A stretch of DNA of 9,205 bases, from the NCBI GenBank assembly GCA_018609965.1, contig JAHENP010000220.1, positions 1-9,205 on the forward strand, given 5' to 3'. Every line of letters starts with the position of its first letter. Within the stretch, counting starts at the first letter, position 1. Below are positions 6,665 to 9,205 of this stretch, in pieces. The stretch comes from Haloferacaceae archaeon (GTDB lineage Archaea; Halobacteriota; Halobacteria; Halobacteriales; Haloferacaceae). The notes under the pieces are model-generated. The model did not search any database. It was given only the letters and a program-made list of their open reading frames with translations, and was not told the origin of the DNA. A program made the translations under genes and the position numbers.

Positions 6665-6702
6665 ACTCGGTTCCGAGTCACAGATTCGGCGCCTCGGCGC
6701 CG
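6665..6702. promoter_or_regulatory. Two adjacent palindromes between CitE-type gene and gdh
   Basis: ACTCGG-tt-CCGAGT at 6665-6678 and CGGCGCC-tc-GGCGCCG at 6687-6702 are both perfect inverted repeats with two-base spacers, centres 23 bases apart. They begin 46 bases after the lyase stop codon and lie about 95 bases before the gdh promoter. They could act as RNA stem-loops ending the upstream transcript or as operators for gdh. No T-tract follows, so neither role is established. Confidence 0.4.
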
Positions 6703-6788
6703 CTCGTGGCTGATTCCCGCGGGAACGGTAGTCGAACCACGGACAATTAAGGGCATATTAGGATTGGGTATGCGATTGATTCGGCAGT

Positions 6789-6796
6789 CTTACGTA
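6789..6796 (+). promoter_or_regulatory. Probable TATA box for gdh
   Basis: CTTACGTA is centred about 26-27 bases before the A of the gdh ATG at 6819, the spacing of a leaderless haloarchaeal transcript. A second AT-rich stretch at 6746-6775 (aattaagggcatattagg, flanked by GCATA 6753-6757 and TATGC 6769-6773) lies further upstream and may be an activator/BRE region or alternative promoter. Confidence 0.4.
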
Positions 6797-6818
6797 CACC
6801 GGTCACTGCGGGCTACGC

Positions 6819-8075
6819 ATGTCCGACGAGGCGAACCCGTTCGAGAGTCTCCAAGAACAGATCGACGACGCGTCACGCTACCTCGACGTGTCGCCAGACG
6901 TGCTCGAACGGCTGAAGAACCCCGAGCGCGTGTTGGAGACGAACCTCTCGGTCGAGTTGGACGACGGTGACATCGAGGTGTTCCGGGCCTACCGGTCACA
7001 GTTCAACGGCGACCGCGGGCCGTACAAGGGGGGGATTCGGTACCACCCAGGCGTCACCCGCGACGAGGTGAAGGCGTTGTCTGGGTGGATGGTGTACAAG
7101 TGCGCTATCGCGAACGTGCCGTACGGCGGTGGGAAGGGTGGGGTCGAGGTCGACCCCTCCGACTACAGTGACGGGGAACTCGAACGGCTCACCCGGTCGT
7201 TCGCGGAGGAACTCCGGCCGTTGATCGGCGAGGACCGCGACATCCCCGCGCCCGACGTGAACACGGGCCAGCGGGAGATGAACTGGATCAAAGACACCTA
7301 CGAGACGTTGGAGAACACGACCGCGCCGGGCGTCATCACCGGGAAGGCGCCGGACAACGGCGGGAGCGCCGGCCGCGTCCAGGCGACCGGGCGGTCGACC
7401 ACCTTCGCCGCGCGTGAGATTTTCGACTACCTCGGCCGTGATCTCGCGGACGCGACGGTCGCGGTCCAAGGGTACGGCAACGCCGGGTGGATCGCCGCCA
7501 AGGTGATCGAACAACACGGCGGGACGGTCGTCGCCGTCTCCGACTCCAGTGGCGCGATCCACGACCCCGCAGGTCTCGACACGGTTGCCGTCAAGGAGTT
7601 CAAACGCGAGACTGGCTCCGTCTCCGACTACGGCGGCGCGACGGAGGAACTGTCCAACCGAGAGCTGTTGACACTGGATGTCGACTTACTGGTGCCCGCC
7701 GCACTGGAGAACGCTATCGACGGGACGCTCGCCTCGGACGTGCGCGCGGACGTGATCGTCGAGGCCGCCAACGGCCCGCTCACGCCGGAGGCCGACGAGG
7801 TGTTGGGTGACTCCGACACGTACGTCGTCCCGGACATCCTCGCGAACGCCGGCGGCGTCACGGTCAGCTACTTCGAGTGGGTCCAGAACCGACAGCGGTT
7901 CTACTGGACCGAAGAGAAGGTCAACGAGGAGTTGGAACGCCACATCACGAACGGGTTCGACGACATGATCGACGCGTTCGAGGAGACGGACGCCCCGACC
8001 CTCCGGACGGCGGCGTACGTCGTCGCGATCCAACGTGTGGTCGACGCCTACCAGAACTCCGGGAACTGGCCCTGA
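6819..8075 (+). CDS. gdh: Glutamate dehydrogenase (Glu/Leu/Phe/Val dehydrogenase family)
   Basis: Interconverts glutamate and 2-oxoglutarate plus ammonia with a nicotinamide cofactor in the cytoplasm, usually as a hexamer. At 418 residues it has the standard length. Substrate-domain motifs are [11 protein letters not shown] (67-77, K70), [19 protein letters not shown] (91-109, K94 and catalytic K106) and DIPAPDVNT (141-149, catalytic D146). The Rossmann dinucleotide site is GYGNAG (217-222), with D241 at the end of the second strand (VVAVSDSSG), which hints at NAD but does not prove it. [17 protein letters not shown] and the closing helix are intact. ATG 6819 has a well-placed TATA-like box. 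In haloarchaea that use the methylaspartate cycle, this activity supplies the glutamate that is rearranged to methylaspartate; equally it can be a general nitrogen-metabolism enzyme. Confidence 0.97.
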   Translation: MSDEANPFESLQEQIDDASRYLDVSPDVLERLKNPERVLETNLSVELDDGDIEVFRAYRSQFNGDRGPYKGGIRYHPGVTRDEVKALSGWMVYKCAIANVPYGGGKGGVEVDPSDYSDGELERLTRSFAEELRPLIGEDRDIPAPDVNTGQREMNWIKDTYETLENTTAPGVITGKAPDNGGSAGRVQATGRSTTFAAREIFDYLGRDLADATVAVQGYGNAGWIAAKVIEQHGGTVVAVSDSSGAIHDPAGLDTVAVKEFKRETGSVSDYGGATEELSNRELLTLDVDLLVPAALENAIDGTLASDVRADVIVEAANGPLTPEADEVLGDSDTYVVPDILANAGGVTVSYFEWVQNRQRFYWTEEKVNEELERHITNGFDDMIDAFEETDAPTLRTAAYVVAIQRVVDAYQNSGNWP

Positions 8076-8080
8076 ACAGA

Positions 8081-8096
8081 CGAGTCGGTTCACTCG
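8081..8096. terminator. Weak stem-loop between convergent gdh and membrane-protein remnant
   Basis: CGAGT (8081-8085) and ACTCG (8092-8096) can pair with a six-base loop just after the gdh stop. The stem is short and no T-tract follows on either strand, so this is only a possible terminator. Confidence 0.2.
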
Positions 8097-8125
8097 ACGC
8101 CGCAACCCGTCACGGCTCCTGCAGT

Positions 8126-8383
8126 TCAGTTCGCGTCACCAGCCCGTCCGTCGAGACGCCGCAGTCCGACTGCGCCGACACCACAGACGACTCCGAGCGG
8201 TATCGCCACCAGTCCGCTCGCCGCCCCGAGTAACGCACCCAGTTGGAGGTACGTGTACAGAAAGACGACGCCGAACAACATCACATCGCCTCCGGATTCG
8301 GCCCACTCTGGGTAGTCGATCTGTCCACGTCCACGGGCGACGACACCGGCTCCTGTCAGCCCCATTGCGAGCAGCGAACTGAC
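8126..8383 (-). pseudogene. 3' part of a membrane protein gene interrupted by the insertion element
   Basis: Encodes the last 85 residues, VSSLLAMGLTGAGVV to GRAGDAN, with a hydrophobic stretch at the insertion edge and a long helix pair DVMLFGVVFLYTYLQLGALL plus SGLVAIPLGVVCGVGAV. The frame continues artificially into the element up to 8434, giving a false start. Codons on either side of the insertion (8897-8895 and 8383-8381) are in the same phase once 8384-8894 is removed, so this is the downstream half of the gene at 8895-9205. I do not recognise the family. Small multi-pass membrane proteins like this are common unassigned haloarchaeal genes. Confidence 0.75.
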
Positions 8384-8399
8384 ACGGAGCGAGCGGAAG

Positions 8400-8419
8400 C
8401 CCACCCGTTCACGGGTGGG
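8400..8419 (+). repeat. Left-end hairpin of the element
   Basis: CCCACCCG-TTCA-CGGGTGGG: eight perfect base pairs and a four-base loop, 16 bases inside the inferred left end. Same stem as the right hairpin except that the loop-closing pair is G-C instead of C-G, a compensated change showing that pairing has been maintained. Confidence 0.9.
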
Positions 8420-8504
8420 TGTAAGCGACACCACGGCCCGTCAGTCAACCACCGATGGCCGTCTGCATCCTTAAGCTTTAATTTGGCGGAACCCGTATAG
8501 AGAA

Positions 8505-8894
8505 GTACGCAAGACGGCGAAAACTTGGCAGTTGGATTGGGGTCTGCCCGCCGGACGAAAGGCTACCACACTGTCTCCGAGAGGGCGTCCACGTGGCCCG
8601 CGAGGGTAAATCAAAAAGCAACCCTACGCCGGCTTGGGACGGGTCGCCACACCGCGTGGCGGCGCGTCGGGTCGATGGCCCGGCCTGCGGCCTCGGGAGA
8701 ACCGAGGGACTACGGTCGCTGGGAGTGGATACGACCGCTCGCCCGAGCGGTGAACATGCTAGACCCCGAATGGGGCCAAACCAGAATCCCGCAAACCGGA
8801 GTACCCGTCAGGGAAAATTTGCCACCGGGTGTGGCGTCACCGGGATGCCCACCGCGTGTGGAATCCCACCCCTTCAGGGGTGGGAGGAGGTCAA
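8505..8894 (+). ncRNA. Candidate structured RNA (omega-RNA / TnpB guide RNA-like) in the element
   Basis: No protein family is recognisable here, but strong local stem-loops follow one another: 8645-8661 (cgccac/gtggcg), 8691-8707 (cctcgg/ccgagg), 8734-8751 (ACCGCTCG-cc-CGAGCGGT), 8764-8775 (cccc/gggg), 8821-8835 (gccac/gtggc) and the terminal hairpin 8865-8884. In IS605/IS1341-type elements the TnpB guide RNA is transcribed toward the right end, with its scaffold ending at the right-end motif and the guide read from flanking DNA (here from 8895). An AT-rich ttaagctttaattt at 8471-8484 could be the TATA region for a start near 8505. The 5' end and transcription are inferred. An alternative is the decayed 3' end of a tnpB reading frame, since guide RNA and tnpB 3' end often overlap. 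Confidence 0.45.
8865..8884 (+). repeat. Right-end hairpin of the element
   Basis: CCCACCCC-TTCA-GGGGTGGG: eight perfect base pairs with a TTCA loop, preceded by GAAT and followed after ten bases by the inferred cleavage point TCAA (8891-8894). On the minus strand it supplies the false C-terminus and stop of the interrupted membrane protein. Confidence 0.9.
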
Positions 8895-9205
8895 GGCGGT
8901 TGTCACGCCCGGCCCGACGACGCCGGTGAACAACGAGACGCCCGCGCCGGCGACGACAGTCGCCAGTAGGTAGCCGAGCAGACACACCACGAGCAGATCC
9001 CACCCCGATTCGTCTGTCCGTGTGAGTCGGTCGACGGCCGCGGCGAGTCGCCGTTTTCCGGCCGTCGCTGCTGTGGCACCGACCACTGCCGTCACGGCCC
9101 ACAGTCCGAACAGGAAATCGAACGAGACCGACGCCCGACGCAACGGCGCGTACAACGGTGTGACGGCGACACCACCCGCGTACAGCCCCAGCAGTGTCCA
9201 CACGA
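8895..9205 (-). pseudogene. 5' part of the interrupted membrane protein gene, runs to the window edge
   Basis: Encodes at least 103 residues from a possible GTG at 9203: three hydrophobic segments (WTLLGLYAGGVAVTPLY; FLFGLWAVTAVVGATAATAG; DLLVVCLLGYLLATVVAGAGVSLFTG) ending GPGVTTA at the element edge. The frame then reads seven foreign residues from the element and stops at 8874. Joined to 8126-8383, the reconstructed protein has at least 188 residues and a continuous helix across the joint (GVTTA-VSSLLAMGL). The true start may lie beyond the window. Family not recognised. A truncated product could still be made but would lack the last helices. Confidence 0.72.

Larger units (their letters stand above)
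8384..8894 (+). mobile_element. Non-autonomous IS200/IS605-family element (MITE/PATE-like), 511 bp
   Basis: Bounded by two near-identical subterminal hairpins in the same orientation, 8400-8419 and 8865-8884, both CCCACCC-x-TTCA-x'-GGGTGGG. The right one is preceded by GAAT (8861-8864) and followed by gaggaggTCAA. This matches the guide GAAT / cleavage site TCAA arrangement known for the right end of IS608, and looks like right ends of haloarchaeal tnpB elements. The left hairpin is preceded by GAAG, with the inferred cut after CTGAC (8379-8383). No target duplication is seen, as expected for this single-strand transposition. No TnpA (Y1) or TnpB protein is encoded. Excision of exactly this segment restores the host reading frame. 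The left boundary is inferred from that frame and could be off by a multiple of three. Confidence 0.8.

Noticed and set aside
8126..8434. Independent 102-residue membrane protein starting within the element
   Set aside because: Its first 17 residues come from the insertion; the remainder is in phase with the upstream fragment across the element, so it is the tail of one interrupted gene.
8400..8884. Hairpin pair read as a two-unit CRISPR or as intrinsic terminators
   Set aside because: The hairpins are 465 bases apart, no further repeats occur, and position relative to the broken gene and TCAA end fits IS200/IS605 termini.
8525..8973. Open plus-strand frames inside the element read as TnpB remnants
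   Set aside because: No RuvC or zinc-finger motif of TnpB is visible; dense stem-loops explain the segment better, although an overlapping decayed tnpB 3' end remains possible.

Overview
The window looks like a piece of a haloarchaeal chromosome (class Halobacteria). The DNA is GC-rich, the proteins are strongly acidic, GTG starts are common, several genes look leaderless with a TATA-like box about 26-27 bases before the start codon, and the enzyme set (class 2 PyrD, acyl-CoA carboxylase, MaoC/CitE pair, glutamate dehydrogenase) is typical of the group. No rRNA, tRNA or CRISPR array was seen.

Layout. (1) 1-1268, minus strand: a small AbrB-like protein gene followed three bases later by pyrD (dihydroorotate dehydrogenase), probably one operon. 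(2) 1269-1806: an intergenic stretch, then a short unrecognised plus-strand protein whose upstream part may be frameshifted. (3) 1951-3708, plus: an acyl-CoA (propionyl-CoA type) carboxylase carboxyltransferase subunit with an unusual N-terminal extension resembling the small third (epsilon/PccX-like) subunit of such enzymes. (4) 3709-4621: an AT-rich island packed between two convergent stop codons, holding one unrecognised minus-strand gene with its own TATA box. (5) 4622-5595, minus: a translationally coupled pair, a MaoC-type hydratase and then a DoxX-family membrane protein. (6) 5596-5731: a divergent intergenic region with three 27-bp tandem repeats. (7) 5732-6619, plus: a CitE/HpcH-type lyase. 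(8) 6819-8075, plus: glutamate dehydrogenase. (9) 8126-9205, minus: a multi-pass membrane protein gene split by a 511-bp insertion (8384-8894) with the terminal hairpins of an IS200/IS605-family element. The insertion encodes no recognisable transposase and is rich in strong stem-loops.

How it fits together. Carboxylase, MaoC hydratase, CitE-type enzyme and glutamate dehydrogenase are four of the activities used in the haloarchaeal methylaspartate cycle for acetyl-CoA assimilation. Glutamate mutase, methylaspartate ammonia-lyase and the CoA-transferase are not in the window, so the assignment is contextual. The most notable item is the transposase-less element at the right end. Removing exactly 8384-8894 rejoins the broken membrane protein in frame, and the element's 3' two thirds look like a structured RNA of the omega-RNA (TnpB guide RNA) kind, with no TnpB gene beside it.
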